Position numbers and translations under genes: made by a program. Below the pieces are notes generated by a model that did not search any database, was not told where the DNA came from, and saw only the letters and a list, made by a program, of their open reading frames with translations. Positions 16,200 through 24,456 of a stretch of DNA of 64,000 bases are shown here, in pieces; within the stretch, counting starts at the first letter, position 1, and the number at the start of each line of letters is the position of its first letter. This DNA comes from VBDM01 sp035519135 (GTDB taxonomy: Bacteria; Pseudomonadota; Gammaproteobacteria; Burkholderiales; SG8-39): assembly GCA_035519135.1 (NCBI GenBank), contig DATIWX010000004.1:1-64000 (forward strand), written 5' to 3'.

Positions 16200-18359
16200 T
16201 CAGAACTCGATCGGGTCGACATCAAGGTGCCAGCGCACGCCCTGCGCCGGCAGCCGATAGAGGGTCTCGCTCCATTCCGAGAGGAACGCCTGGAGGCGCG
16301 GCCGGGAGCGCGACTGGAGCAGCGCCTGTGCGCGTTCTACGCCCGCGACCCGGGCCAGCGACATCGGCGCCGGATCGAACAGGCTGATTTCGGAACGCTG
16401 CCTCGGCGCCGCCTCGATCGCTTCGCGCAGGAATCGCATCGCGCGCATTGCGTCGGAGCTTTCGGCGCGCAACACTGCTTCGAATACGAACGGTGGAAAC
16501 CCGGCTTCGCGGCGCTCGGCCAGCACACTGTTTGCGAACCCAGGGTAGTCGTGTCTCACCAAAGCCTGGTACAGGGGATGGCCGGGATAGCGTGTCTGGA
16601 TCAGGACTTCTCCGGGCAGGCTCGCGCGGCCGGCGCGCCCGGCGACCTGCTGGAGCTGGGCGAAGCTGCGCTCGCTGGCCCGATAGTCGCTCGAGAAGAT
16701 GCCGCTATCGGCGTTCAGCACCCCCACCAGAGTGAGCCGCTCGAAGTGATGACCCTTGGCAAGGATCTGGGTACCGACCAGGATGTCGGCCTGCGCGGCA
16801 CGCTCGAGCAGGTCATCGATCCGGCTCCTCGCGCGCACCGCGTCGCTGTCCAGGCGCAGCACCTGTGCCTGCGGGAACAGGTCCCTGAGCGACAGCTCGA
16901 CCCGCTGCGTCCCGCGTCCGAATGCCTGCAAGTCCGGATTGCCGCACTCCGGGCAGACGCGAGGGACGCGCTCGGCGAGGCCGCAGTGGTGGCAGCGCAG
17001 GCTTCGGTCGGCCGAGTGAACGACCATGTGGGCCGAGCAGCGCGTGCAGCCCTTGACCCAGCCGCACGCGGGGCAGGCGAGCGTCGGCGCATACCCGCGC
17101 CGATTTAGGAATACCAGCGATTGCTCGCCACGCGCAAGGCGGGTCGCGATCGCTTCCCGGAGCGGCGTCGCGAGACCCTCGTGGACCGGGTGGACCCGGG
17201 TATCGATCAGGCGGATTGCGGGCATGACCGCCTCGTGGATCGCGCGCCGGGTAAGGGAGATGAGTTCGTATTTCCCCGAGCTCGCGCGATGGAAGCTCTC
17301 GAGCGAAGGCGTCGCCGAGCACAGGACGACAGGCACGCCCGCGATCTGGGCGCGCGCGATCGCGAGGTCGCGCGCCGAGTACCGGACTCCCTCGCGCTGC
17401 TTGAACGAAATGTCCTGCTCTTCGTCCACCACGATCAGACCCAGATCCGGGAGAGAGGCGAACACGGCGAGCCGCGTACCGAGCACGATATGGGCGCGGC
17501 CTCGATGGGCGAGCACCCAACCGTGGGCGCGCTCAAGCTCGGGGCTGGCGCTCGTCTGCGTGACGATGCCGGCACCGGGAAAGCGGTAGCGAAACGCGGC
17601 CTCGAGCGTGGGAGTGAGCGCTATCTCCGGAACGAGTATCAGAGCTTGCTTGCCCCGTGCCAGGACCTCTGCGATGAGCTGAAGGTAGATCTCGGTCTTG
17701 CCGCTCCCGGTCACGCCGAAAAGCAGGCTCACACCGAACCTCTCGAGCCCACGACGCAGCTTATGCAGCGCCTCCTCCTGCTCGGTGGTCAGATCGTATG
17801 CGCGCACAAAGCCTGGCACGGGACATTCCGGGACAACCGGAGCGATCCACCCTTCTTCGATGCAGCGCTTGATCAGCCTGCGCGCGCCGCGGGTTTGGGC
17901 TGCGAGCTCCGACTCCGAGGCCGGCCCTTGGGAAAGGCGGGCAAGCAGCGCTCGCATGCGGCGCTGCCGCGCTGGAAGCGTGGCGAGCACCTCTCGACCG
18001 GCGGGCGCGAGCGCAAAGTCGCGCGGTGCTTCCGCAAAAGGTCGGACGCTGCGCAGCCGCGGTGGCAAAGCGGCTCCGACTACCTCGCCCAGTGGACGCT
18101 GATAGTAGCCGCTGCAGAATTTCACCAGATCGAGCCAGGCGCGGCCGAGCGGGGGCACTTCACGCAGAATTTTTTCCGCTGACCGAAGCCGCTTCGCCGG
18201 GATATCGGACCCGGCCGCGAGCTCGACGACCAATCCGACCAGACGCTTGGTGCCAAAGGGCACCAGCACCCGGTAGCCGATGTCGGCGCGGGTAGCGTCT
18301 TCCGCGCGGTAGTCGAACAACTTCGGGAGCGGAACATCGAGTGCGACGCGAAGTATCAT
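16200..18359 (-). CDS. priA: Primosomal replication restart helicase PriA
   Basis: 3'-to-5' DNA helicase that reloads DnaB at stalled forks. The 719-residue protein starts with the PriA-specific DNA-binding domain (ILRVALDVPLPKLFDYRAED). It has Walker A (GVTGSGKTEIYLQL), a Walker B reading VVDEEQDISFKQREGVRYSA, where E. coli has DEEH, and motif III CSATPSLESF. The zinc-binding cysteine cluster spans ACPACGWVKGCTRC to CHHCGLAERVPRVCPECGN. Helicase motifs V-VI (GTQILAKGHHF, QVAGRAGRASLPGEV) are intact. It is convergent with bTHX, 9 bases apart. No obvious Shine-Dalgarno precedes the ATG. Confidence 0.97.
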   Translation of the reverse strand: MILRVALDVPLPKLFDYRAEDATRADIGYRVLVPFGTKRLVGLVVELAAGSDIPAKRLRSAEKILREVPPLGRAWLDLVKFCSGYYQRPLGEVVGAALPPRLRSVRPFAEAPRDFALAPAGREVLATLPARQRRMRALLARLSQGPASESELAAQTRGARRLIKRCIEEGWIAPVVPECPVPGFVRAYDLTTEQEEALHKLRRGLERFGVSLLFGVTGSGKTEIYLQLIAEVLARGKQALILVPEIALTPTLEAAFRYRFPGAGIVTQTSASPELERAHGWVLAHRGRAHIVLGTRLAVFASLPDLGLIVVDEEQDISFKQREGVRYSARDLAIARAQIAGVPVVLCSATPSLESFHRASSGKYELISLTRRAIHEAVMPAIRLIDTRVHPVHEGLATPLREAIATRLARGEQSLVFLNRRGYAPTLACPACGWVKGCTRCSAHMVVHSADRSLRCHHCGLAERVPRVCPECGNPDLQAFGRGTQRVELSLRDLFPQAQVLRLDSDAVRARSRIDDLLERAAQADILVGTQILAKGHHFERLTLVGVLNADSGIFSSDYRASERSFAQLQQVAGRAGRASLPGEVLIQTRYPGHPLYQALVRHDYPGFANSVLAERREAGFPPFVFEAVLRAESSDAMRAMRFLREAIEAAPRQRSEISLFDPAPMSLARVAGVERAQALLQSRSRPRLQAFLSEWSETLYRLPAQGVRWHLDVDPIEF

Positions 18360-18687
18360 TCTGGAAACTCGAGCACACGTCGCTATTCGGGAGAAATCTC
18401 GAGCGGCGCCAGTAAAGTACTTGTTTGACTGGGGTTTTTTCTGTTTTTCACAGAATTTGTGAGTAACTGTGTGAATAAGGCCTTCACGCTACTGTAACTC
18501 ACACTTCTGCAAGGAAATTTTCCGGCTGCCTAAAATGAGAGCGCAAGAAAATAGACTGACGAGTCAGCGAGTTGCAGAGCTCTCGGGGCAAGTCCTCGAA
18601 ACTCCGCGCCAGACGGGGCGTTTCGGGGAGCATTGTGCATAAGTCATTTCACGCGACTCGCTCGCAAACGGCGCCTTCTTGTGCTGC
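18360..18687. other. Intergenic stretch between hemE and priA
   Basis: A 328-base non-coding gap, AT-richer than its surroundings (for example the T-rich block near 18423-18450). It contains TCACA-GAATT-TGTGA (an inverted repeat near 18448-18462), CTGAC-GA-GTCAG (18556-18567), and an imperfect hairpin with arms CGAAAC/GTTTCG (18597-18625) about 60 bases past the hemE stop. That hairpin has no T-tract. The region should hold the hemE 3' end and the priA promoter, but no confident promoter, small gene or RNA could be assigned. Confidence 0.5.
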
Positions 18688-19749
18688 TCAGTGAAATTTC
18701 GGACTCAGTTCGTGCACTGCAGCGACCAGGGCAGCGACGTTTTCCGGAGGCGTGAACTGCGGAACGCCGTGCCCGAGATTGAATACATGGCCGGGTCCGC
18801 TTCCGAAGGACTCGAGCGCTATCTCAACCTCGCGATGGACGGCTTCCGGCGAGGCCAGCAGCACGGAGGGGTCGATATTGCCTTGCAGGGCGACACTGGT
18901 ACCGATCCGCCGGCGCGCCTCTCCAAGGTCGATGCTCCAATCCAGGCCGACGCAATCGCATCCACTTGCGGCGATTTGCTCAAGCCACGCCGCGCCGCCC
19001 TTGGTGAAGACGATGACCGGGACGCGCGCCACGCCAGAGCCGCGCTTCAGTTCGGATAGCACCCTCCGGATATACTCGAGGGAGAAGTCCCGGTAGGACG
19101 CCGCCGAAAGGCTCCCGCCCCAGGTGTCGAAGATCATCACCACGTTCGCTCCCGCCTCGATCTGGGCGTTCAGCAGAGCTGCGACAGCCCGCGCGTTGGT
19201 CTCGAGAAGGCGATGGAGAAGCGCGGGCTGCCGGTGCAGCATGAGTTTCACGTTGCGCCAGTCCTCGCTGGCCTGCCCTTCCACCATGTAGCAGGCGAGC
19301 GTGTAAGGGCTGCCTGAAAACCCGATGAGAGGGACCTTTCCGTCCAGGGCACGCCGGACTTCGCCGATCGCATCGATGACGTAGCGCAAGCGCTCCCCCG
19401 GATCGGGCACGGAAAGCCTCGCAATCGAGGCTTCGTCGCGCAACGGCCGCTCGAAGCGCGGTCCCTCGCCCTCCGCGAAATAAAGCCCCAAACCCATCGC
19501 GTCGGGGATCGTGAGGATGTCGGAGAACAGAATCGCGGCGTCGAGCGGAAAGCGCTCCAGAGGCTGCAGCGTCACCTCGGCGGCGAGCGAGGGCGTCTTG
19601 CACAAGGTGAGGAAGCTCCCCGCGCGGCGCCGCGTCTCGTTGTACTCTGGAAGATAGCGGCCCGCCTGGCGCATCAGCCACACCGGGGTATATGAGGTCG
19701 GTTGTCTGAAGAGCGCGCGTATCAGCGTGTCGTTCTGCAGCGCAGGCAT
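18688..19749 (-). CDS. hemE: Uroporphyrinogen decarboxylase
   Basis: Converts uroporphyrinogen III to coproporphyrinogen III in haem synthesis. The 353-residue protein has both family signatures: PVWLMRQAGRYLPEYNETR near the N-terminus, and GFSGSPYTLACYMVEGQ in the middle. FDTWGGSLSAASYRDFSLEY and LQGNIDPSVLLA are also present. The C-terminus (VFNLGHGVPQFTPPENVAAL) is complete. It starts 4 bases after the stop of the EVE-domain gene, so the two form one transcription unit. Confidence 0.97.
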   Translation of the reverse strand: MPALQNDTLIRALFRQPTSYTPVWLMRQAGRYLPEYNETRRRAGSFLTLCKTPSLAAEVTLQPLERFPLDAAILFSDILTIPDAMGLGLYFAEGEGPRFERPLRDEASIARLSVPDPGERLRYVIDAIGEVRRALDGKVPLIGFSGSPYTLACYMVEGQASEDWRNVKLMLHRQPALLHRLLETNARAVAALLNAQIEAGANVVMIFDTWGGSLSAASYRDFSLEYIRRVLSELKRGSGVARVPVIVFTKGGAAWLEQIAASGCDCVGLDWSIDLGEARRRIGTSVALQGNIDPSVLLASPEAVHREVEIALESFGSGPGHVFNLGHGVPQFTPPENVAALVAAVHELSPKFH

Positions 19750-19753
19750 GGGC

Positions 19754-20218
19754 TCAGAGCTTCATCAGCCGGTGGGTGATGAATCCCCATTCGTCCGCGC
19801 TCACCGGGGTGATGGACAGCCGGTTGCCGCGCGCAAGCGTGCGCATCTTGGAGAGCTCGCGGTGGCTGCGCAGCTCGGCGAGGCTGATCAGGCGGGTCTT
19901 CCTGAGGAACCGTACGTCGACGTTGAACCAGCGGGGCGACTCGCGCTTTGCTTGAGGGTCGTAGTATGGGCTCTTCCGTTCGAACTGGCTCGCGTCCGGG
20001 TAAGCCGCGGACGAGACTTCTGCGATGCCGGCGATGCCTGGCTCCGGACAGCTTGAGTGATAGAAGAAGGCCTGGTCGCCGATCTTCATGTCGTTGAGCA
20101 TGAAATTGCGCGCCTGATAGTTGCGTACCCCGAACCACGCCGTAGTCTTGGCGGGAGCGGAGGCGAGGTCGTCGATGCTGAATTCATCGGGCTCGGACTT
20201 CATCAACCAGAACGCCAT
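19754..20218 (-). CDS. EVE-domain protein
   Basis: A 154-residue EVE-domain (PUA-like fold) protein: AFWLMKSEPDEFSIDDLASA, WFGVRNYQARNFMLNDMKIG, FFYHSSCPEPGIAGIAEV and a C-terminal EWGFITHRLMKL. EVE domains are predicted to bind modified bases in nucleic acid. In betaproteobacteria this gene commonly sits beside the 6S RNA and zapA, as here. It is upstream of and nearly contiguous with hemE. Confidence 0.92.
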   Translation of the reverse strand: MAFWLMKSEPDEFSIDDLASAPAKTTAWFGVRNYQARNFMLNDMKIGDQAFFYHSSCPEPGIAGIAEVSSAAYPDASQFERKSPYYDPQAKRESPRWFNVDVRFLRKTRLISLAELRSHRELSKMRTLARGNRLSITPVSADEWGFITHRLMKL

Positions 20219-20244
20219 GATCGGGTTCTCCCGGCAGTCCCATA

Positions 20245-20278
20245 AACGAAAACGCAGGCCGATGCCTGCGTTTTCGTT
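20245..20278 (-). terminator. Strong hairpin downstream of the 6S RNA candidate
   Basis: Perfect inverted repeat of 15 bases (arm AACGAAAACGCAGGC, loop CGAT, positions 20245-20278). The descending arm ends TTTTCGTTTATG on the minus strand, so a partial T-tract overlaps the stem. It lies between the 6S candidate and the EVE gene and could end transcription from zapA/6S. It is nearly symmetrical and may act in both directions. Confidence 0.65.
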
Positions 20279-20304
20279 CGTTGCTCCCGCGCTCTTGCTG
20301 TCTG

Positions 20305-20485
20305 GAGTCCCCCGTCGGTGCCGCTAGAGCCGATTCCTGAACCTATCGGTCCAAGGTGGTCGCTTTCCGGTCACATCAGGTACATCCGACTAGGGACGCG
20401 CACAACAGTGACGCTGGGTCCGCAACCTATACCGCTCTGTTGGTTCAAGAATTTTCCGGGTCTTGGCGTACACCACAGGGGACAA
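20305..20485 (-). ncRNA. ssrS: 6S RNA candidate
   Basis: The 300-base non-coding gap between zapA and the EVE gene folds, on the minus strand, into a long rod of about 180 nt. The closing helix pairs GUCCCCUGUGGUG (5', plus-strand 20471-20483) with CACCGACGGGGGAC (3', 20307-20320), leaving one bulged G. Inside it an 11-bp helix pairs AUUCUUGAACC with GGUUCAGGAAU. The middle remains largely open, as in the central bubble of 6S RNA that mimics a melted promoter. Size, rod shape and the zapA-6S linkage known from proteobacteria support the call; covariance scoring was not possible. Confidence 0.68.
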
Positions 20486-20518
20486 TTCGCCGGACGCCGC
20501 CCGACCCGAATCACCGTG

Positions 20519-20818
20519 CTACGGAGCGAGAGCCTGATCGAGCGTCGCCTCCATCGCGGCCATTCTACGCCGCAGGCCCTCTATGTCAAAGCCGCTCGCG
20601 TGGTTTCTTGAGCTGAGCAGCTCGTGAGTGATGTTGAGCGCGGCCATGACGGCGATACGCTCTGCGCTGGCCACGCGGCCCGCGTTCTTTATTTCCGTCA
20701 TCTTGCGGTCGAGGTAGGCTACCGCCGATAGCAAGGCGTTCCTTTCCTCGTCGGAGCAGGCGACCTTGTAGGTTCGGCCCATGATGATGACATCAAGGGT
20801 CTTGGATTTCTGGTTCAT
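20519..20818 (-). CDS. zapA: Cell division protein ZapA
   Basis: A 99-residue Z-ring-associated protein. The N-terminal globular part (KTLDVIIMGRTYKVACSDEE) is followed by RNALLSAVAYLDRKMTEIKN and a long C-terminal coiled coil (SGFDIEGLRRRMAAMEATLD). ZapA tetramers cross-link FtsZ filaments. It lies 9 bases downstream of the ZapB-like gene and upstream of the 6S RNA candidate. Confidence 0.93.
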   Translation of the reverse strand: MNQKSKTLDVIIMGRTYKVACSDEERNALLSAVAYLDRKMTEIKNAGRVASAERIAVMAALNITHELLSSRNHASGFDIEGLRRRMAAMEATLDQALAP

Positions 20819-20827
20819 CCGACGCGC

Positions 20828-21019
20828 TTATTCGGGAATCTGCTTAAGCAGGGTCTCGAGCTTGTTGCGTGCCCCGTCGATTTTCTCGGCCAGCTGCCGC
20901 TTGTCGCCTTGCAAGGCAGCCAGTTGCTGGCGTAGTCCCCGGTTCTCGTCGCGCAGCCGCTGGCACAGCCGCGCGGCTTGCCGGATTTTTTCCTCGAGGG
21001 TGGCCAATTCCGTGTCCAT
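20828..21019 (-). CDS. Small coiled-coil protein, ZapB-like
   Basis: A 63-residue protein that is almost entirely heptad coiled coil: MDTELATLEEKIRQAARLCQ, then RLRDENRGLRQQLAALQGDK and a C-terminal LETLLKQIPE. Small coiled coils of this kind (the TIGR02449/ZapB type) lie directly upstream of zapA in betaproteobacteria and are thought to work with ZapA at the Z-ring. The start is ATG 21019, since an apparent -10 box (21026-21031) lies directly before it; a GTG at 21025 would add only two residues and would lie upstream of the predicted transcript start. Confidence 0.8.
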   Translation of the reverse strand: MDTELATLEEKIRQAARLCQRLRDENRGLRQQLAALQGDKRQLAEKIDGARNKLETLLKQIPE

Positions 21020-21025
21020 CGGCAC

Positions 21026-21055
21026 ACTATAGTTTGGAAAATCCTGTTAAGTCAA
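21026..21055 (-). promoter_or_regulatory. Sigma-70-type promoter of the zapB-zapA(-6S) unit
   Basis: On the minus strand TTGACT (21055-21050) and TATAGT (21031-21026) are separated by 18 bases. The expected transcript start, 6-7 bases after the -10 box, coincides with the ATG at 21019, so the mRNA may be leaderless or nearly so. Confidence 0.6.
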
Positions 21056-21142
21056 GGTGTAAGCCTCCGTTCTCAATGTAGATTCCCACCTCGTTATCGA
21101 ACGGCTCCCGAAGACTTGTGTTGTACAATCAACGCGCTCGTT

Positions 21143-21370
21143 CGAGGTGTCCCGGCGCGTTTCGAGCGCCGGGGTGAAACGGGAAAGAGGTGCGGCACCC
21201 AAGTTCGACCGCCAAAGCCTCTGCTGCCCCCGCAACGGTAAGTGTGCGCGGGCGTATCCATCCAGCGGTCCAGGCCGGCGCCAGACGCCCGGTCCGGTCC
21301 CAGCCACTGCGAGCGGCGGCTCGCGGGAAGGCGATACGCCCGATCCCACAAGCCCGGAGACCGGCCCCGA
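21143..21370 (+). ncRNA. Cobalamin (adenosylcobalamin-type) riboswitch
   Basis: Hallmark B12-riboswitch blocks occur in order on the plus strand: GGGGTGAAACGGGAA (about 21171-21184), GCTGCCCCCGCAACGGTAAG (about 21223-21242), the B12-box parts AGCCACTG (21302-21309) and GGGAAGGC (21325-21332), and AAGCCCGGAGACCGGCC (21350-21366). It lies upstream of btuB. The 110 bases between riboswitch and btuB contain a GGGGC...GCCCC hairpin that could be part of the expression platform. A TACAAT -10 box is at 21124-21129, with no good -35. Confidence 0.95.
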
Positions 21371-21479
21371 CCGAAGGTGGGAAATGCCGCGGGGCGCGGT
21401 ATCGGCCGGTGCCCCGTCGTTCGCATTTCCTCTCGCAACTCGATTTCGGCCCGCGGGGACGCTGGCCGGGGAGGAAGTC

Positions 21480-23300
21480 TTGAAGCAATTTCTTGTCACG
21501 CTATGCGTCGCGCTTGCGGCGCGCTGCGCGTTCGCTCAAAACGCAGACGACTCCGTTGTCGTCACCGCGAGCCGCCTGCCTCAGGCTCGATCCCAGACCA
21601 TGCAGCCCGTCACGATCATCACTCCCGCGGATATCGCGCGAGCCGGCCAGCAGACGCTGGTCGAGGTGCTTCAGGCAGTGGGAGGTGTCGAGGTCGCGAG
21701 CAATGGCGGAGCCGGGCAACCGAGCAGCGTGTTCGTACGCGGGGCCAATAGCAGCCACACCTTGGTTCTGGTAGATGGAATGAGGATCGGCTCGGCCACG
21801 CTCGGCGCTACCGCGCTTGAGAACATTCCGCTCAATCAGATCGAGCGCGTCGAAGTCGTTCCGGGTCAGCTGAGCAGCCTGTACGGCTCCGACGCCATCG
21901 GCGGCGTCATCCAGATATTCACCAAGAGCGGCCGATATGCTCCTTCGGCCAGCGTTACCGCTGGCGCCGGAAGCTACGGCACGAGCAGCGTCACCGCCGG
22001 CCTCAACCGTACGATCGGCAGCACGGATTTCAGCCTGAATGTCGGATATCTTGGGAGCGGCGGCTTCGATGCGACGAAGCCGGGAGCCTTTGGACACGAT
22101 CCGGACAGGGACGACTATCGAAACCAGAATCTTTCCGGAAAGATTGCCTATCACCTGGATGTGCGGAACGAGCTGGGGCTCACGGTATTTCAAAGCGACG
22201 GCCATACACATTTTGACAACGATCCCACGATCGACGCGGTGAACCATCAGACGCTTTCCGCGTTCTCGGTCTACAGTTCCAACCAGATCACCGGCGCCTG
22301 GAAGAGTCTCCTGAGAGCTGGCCAAGGGCAGGACAAGAGCACGACCAGCGGCGTCTTCCCGAGCGTCTTCGGCACGAGACAGCCCCAGTACATGTGGCAG
22401 AACGACATCAAGCTCGGCCCCGGCACCGCGATCGCCGGCGCGGAGTATCTGGCCCAGGACGTCACGAGCGATTCGACGTTCGCGCAGAACCATCGCGCGA
22501 TCAAGTCCGCCTTCGCGGGCTACCTCGGCGCGTACGAGAAACACGATTGGCAGGCGAATGTCCGCAACGACGACAACAGCCAGTTCGGGAACCATACGAC
22601 CGGCTTGCTCGGCTACGCCTACCGGCCGACCGACGAGTTGCGGCTGCGCGTCGGCGCCGGGACCGCGTTCAAGGCGCCCACGTTCAATGACCTGTACGCG
22701 ATCGATCCGACCGGCTCCTTCGTTCCCAATCCGAACCTGCGCCCGGAGATCTCCTACAGCAAGGAGGCGGGCGTGAGCTACCAGGCGGGAGCGAACCGCT
22801 TCAGCGCCACGTACTTCGACAATCACATCAACGATCTCGTCGTCTTCGTAAGTGATCCCCTTACGTTCGTGGGAACGGTCCAGAACCTGAACAGCGCGAG
22901 GATCAAAGGCGCCGAGCTGGGCTACCAGGGCTCCTTCGCCGGGCTTCAGGGGCGCGCGAGCCTGACCTTGCAGAATCCGGTCGACGAGGGGACGGGTCTG
23001 ATGCTGCCCCGGCGGGCAAAGGAGTTCGCGTCGCTGGGGCTGGGCTGGGCTTCGGGATCGTGGAATCTGGGCGGAGAGGTCGTGGCGAGCAGCGCGCGCT
23101 TCGACCAGGCAGGCGAAGCGGAAGGAACGAGAATGCACGGTTACGCCCTGCTCAACGCCACCGCGATGTACGTCCTCGATCGCGAGTGGTCGATTCGCGC
23201 GCGATGGAACAACATCTTCGGCCGGGACTACGAGCTCGCCCAGAACTTCAACACGCCGGGCAGCAACGTATTTGTCGCTGTGCGGTATCAGCCGAGGTAG
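21480..23300 (+). CDS. btuB: TonB-dependent vitamin B12 receptor BtuB
   Basis: Outer-membrane, TonB-dependent cobalamin transporter of 606 residues. Start TTG 21480 follows a GGGGAGGAAG Shine-Dalgarno and gives a signal peptide (KQFLVTLCVALAARCAFA). A TonB box-like DDSVVVTASRL comes right after cleavage. The plug domain includes SSVFVRGANSSHTLVLVDGM, VEVVPGQLSSLYGSDAIGGV and IQIFTKSG. The barrel ends in a C-terminal aromatic-rich strand (NVFVAVRYQPR). The riboswitch upstream means B12 should repress it. Confidence 0.93.
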   Translation: MKQFLVTLCVALAARCAFAQNADDSVVVTASRLPQARSQTMQPVTIITPADIARAGQQTLVEVLQAVGGVEVASNGGAGQPSSVFVRGANSSHTLVLVDGMRIGSATLGATALENIPLNQIERVEVVPGQLSSLYGSDAIGGVIQIFTKSGRYAPSASVTAGAGSYGTSSVTAGLNRTIGSTDFSLNVGYLGSGGFDATKPGAFGHDPDRDDYRNQNLSGKIAYHLDVRNELGLTVFQSDGHTHFDNDPTIDAVNHQTLSAFSVYSSNQITGAWKSLLRAGQGQDKSTTSGVFPSVFGTRQPQYMWQNDIKLGPGTAIAGAEYLAQDVTSDSTFAQNHRAIKSAFAGYLGAYEKHDWQANVRNDDNSQFGNHTTGLLGYAYRPTDELRLRVGAGTAFKAPTFNDLYAIDPTGSFVPNPNLRPEISYSKEAGVSYQAGANRFSATYFDNHINDLVVFVSDPLTFVGTVQNLNSARIKGAELGYQGSFAGLQGRASLTLQNPVDEGTGLMLPRRAKEFASLGLGWASGSWNLGGEVVASSARFDQAGEAEGTRMHGYALLNATAMYVLDREWSIRARWNNIFGRDYELAQNFNTPGSNVFVAVRYQPR

Positions 23301-23364
23301 AGCGCGGAGAATTCAGGACAGGCCTTCTTGGGTTCCGTCCGCGTTCTCTGCTAATGTTCACGGC

Positions 23365-24456
23365 ATGCCCTATGGCCCCGCCGATGCGATCGACCTCACC
23401 GGGCTGACGCACGCGCTGGTGATCCAGTTGCGCCACCACGGCGACGTACTGCTCACTTCGCCCGTGTTCACGGTGCTCAAGAACCACGCTCCTTCGCTCG
23501 AGGTGGACGCGCTGGTCTACGCGGAAACGCGCGATATGCTCGACCTGCACCCGGCGGTCGCTCAGGTGCACGTCGTCGACCGCCGCTGGAAGGAGCGTTC
23601 GCCGCCGGCGCGACTCGTGCAGGAGTGGCGGCTTCACGCGGCGCTGCGCGCGCGAAACTACGATCTGATCGTTCATCTGTCCGAGCACCCGCGCGGGGCG
23701 TGGCTGGCGCGCTCTCTCGGCGCGCGGTACGCCGTCGCACCCAATTTCTCCCGCAAGCGCAGCGCCTGGAAGAAGAGCTTTACCCACCTCGTTCCTCTTC
23801 CCGCGAACGGGCGCCGCCACCGGGTCGAGCTGAACCTGGATGCGCTGAGGCGGATCGGCGTCCAGCCGGGTGAGGAGGAGCGCAAGCTTGTGCTCGTTCC
23901 CGGCAGCGACGCCGAACGCTCGGTCGACGGGCTGCTCGCGGCGCAGGGGCTGGCGGCGAAGCGCTTCATTCACCTCCACCCCGGCTCGCGCTGGCAGTTC
24001 AAATGTTGGCCCACGGAGCGCACGGCCGCGCTCATCGCGGCGCTCGCGCAGCGCGGCGAGCGGATCGCGCTCACCGCGGCTCCCGACGAGCAAGAGCTGG
24101 CGATGGTTGCGGACATCCGCAAGCGGGTGAGCGTGCCTTTCGCCGATTTTTCCGGAAAGCTGACCTTGAAACAGCTCGCCGCGCTTTGCGCGCGCGCCAA
24201 GCTCTTCGTGGGCGTGGACTCGGCGCCCATGCACATCGCCGCCGCCGTGCAAACCCCGGCGGTCGCGCTATTCGGGCCGAGCGGGGAGATCGAATGGGGA
24301 CCCTGGCTCGTGCCGCATCGCGTCGTCGCCTCGGGCGAGCACCGCTGCCGTCCCTGCGGCAACGACGGTTGCGGGGGCGGCAAGGTCAGCGAGTGTCTTT
24401 CTCGCCTGCCGCTGGAGGCGGCCTTGGCTGCGGTCGACTCGCTGCTGCCGCGATGA
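23365..24456 (+). CDS. GT9 glycosyltransferase (heptosyltransferase III-like)
   Basis: A 363-residue member of glycosyltransferase family 9, the ADP-heptose:LPS heptosyltransferases. The N-domain begins THALVIQLRHHGDVLLTSPV, with the family Arg-x-x-x-GD-x-x-x-TP pattern. The C-domain has FIHLHPGSRWQFKCWPTER, the typical H-P-G-S-R-W-x-x-K-x-W block of RfaQ proteins, and KLFVGVDSAPMHIAAAVQTP near the sugar-nucleotide site. The start at ATG 23365 fits the family N-terminus. It is expected to extend the LPS inner core. It overlaps btuF by 4 bases (ATGA). Confidence 0.9.
   Translation: MPYGPADAIDLTGLTHALVIQLRHHGDVLLTSPVFTVLKNHAPSLEVDALVYAETRDMLDLHPAVAQVHVVDRRWKERSPPARLVQEWRLHAALRARNYDLIVHLSEHPRGAWLARSLGARYAVAPNFSRKRSAWKKSFTHLVPLPANGRRHRVELNLDALRRIGVQPGEEERKLVLVPGSDAERSVDGLLAAQGLAAKRFIHLHPGSRWQFKCWPTERTAALIAALAQRGERIALTAAPDEQELAMVADIRKRVSVPFADFSGKLTLKQLAALCARAKLFVGVDSAPMHIAAAVQTPAVALFGPSGEIEWGPWLVPHRVVASGEHRCRPCGNDGCGGGKVSECLSRLPLEAALAAVDSLLPR

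Noticed and set aside
16200..18359. DEEQ instead of DEEH in PriA as a sign of altered helicase
   Set aside because: All other helicase and zinc motifs are intact; the His-to-Gln change is probably a lineage variant.
18448..18462. TCACA-GAATT-TGTGA as a CRP site
   Set aside because: The half-sites are in the inverse order to the CRP consensus (TGTGA-N6-TCACA) and the spacing is 5.
18597..18625. Hairpin after hemE as an intrinsic terminator
   Set aside because: The stem is imperfect and no T-tract follows on either strand.
21147..21479. In-frame upstream extension of btuB
   Set aside because: It runs through the cobalamin riboswitch. The TTG at 21480 with a strong Shine-Dalgarno and signal peptide is the better start.
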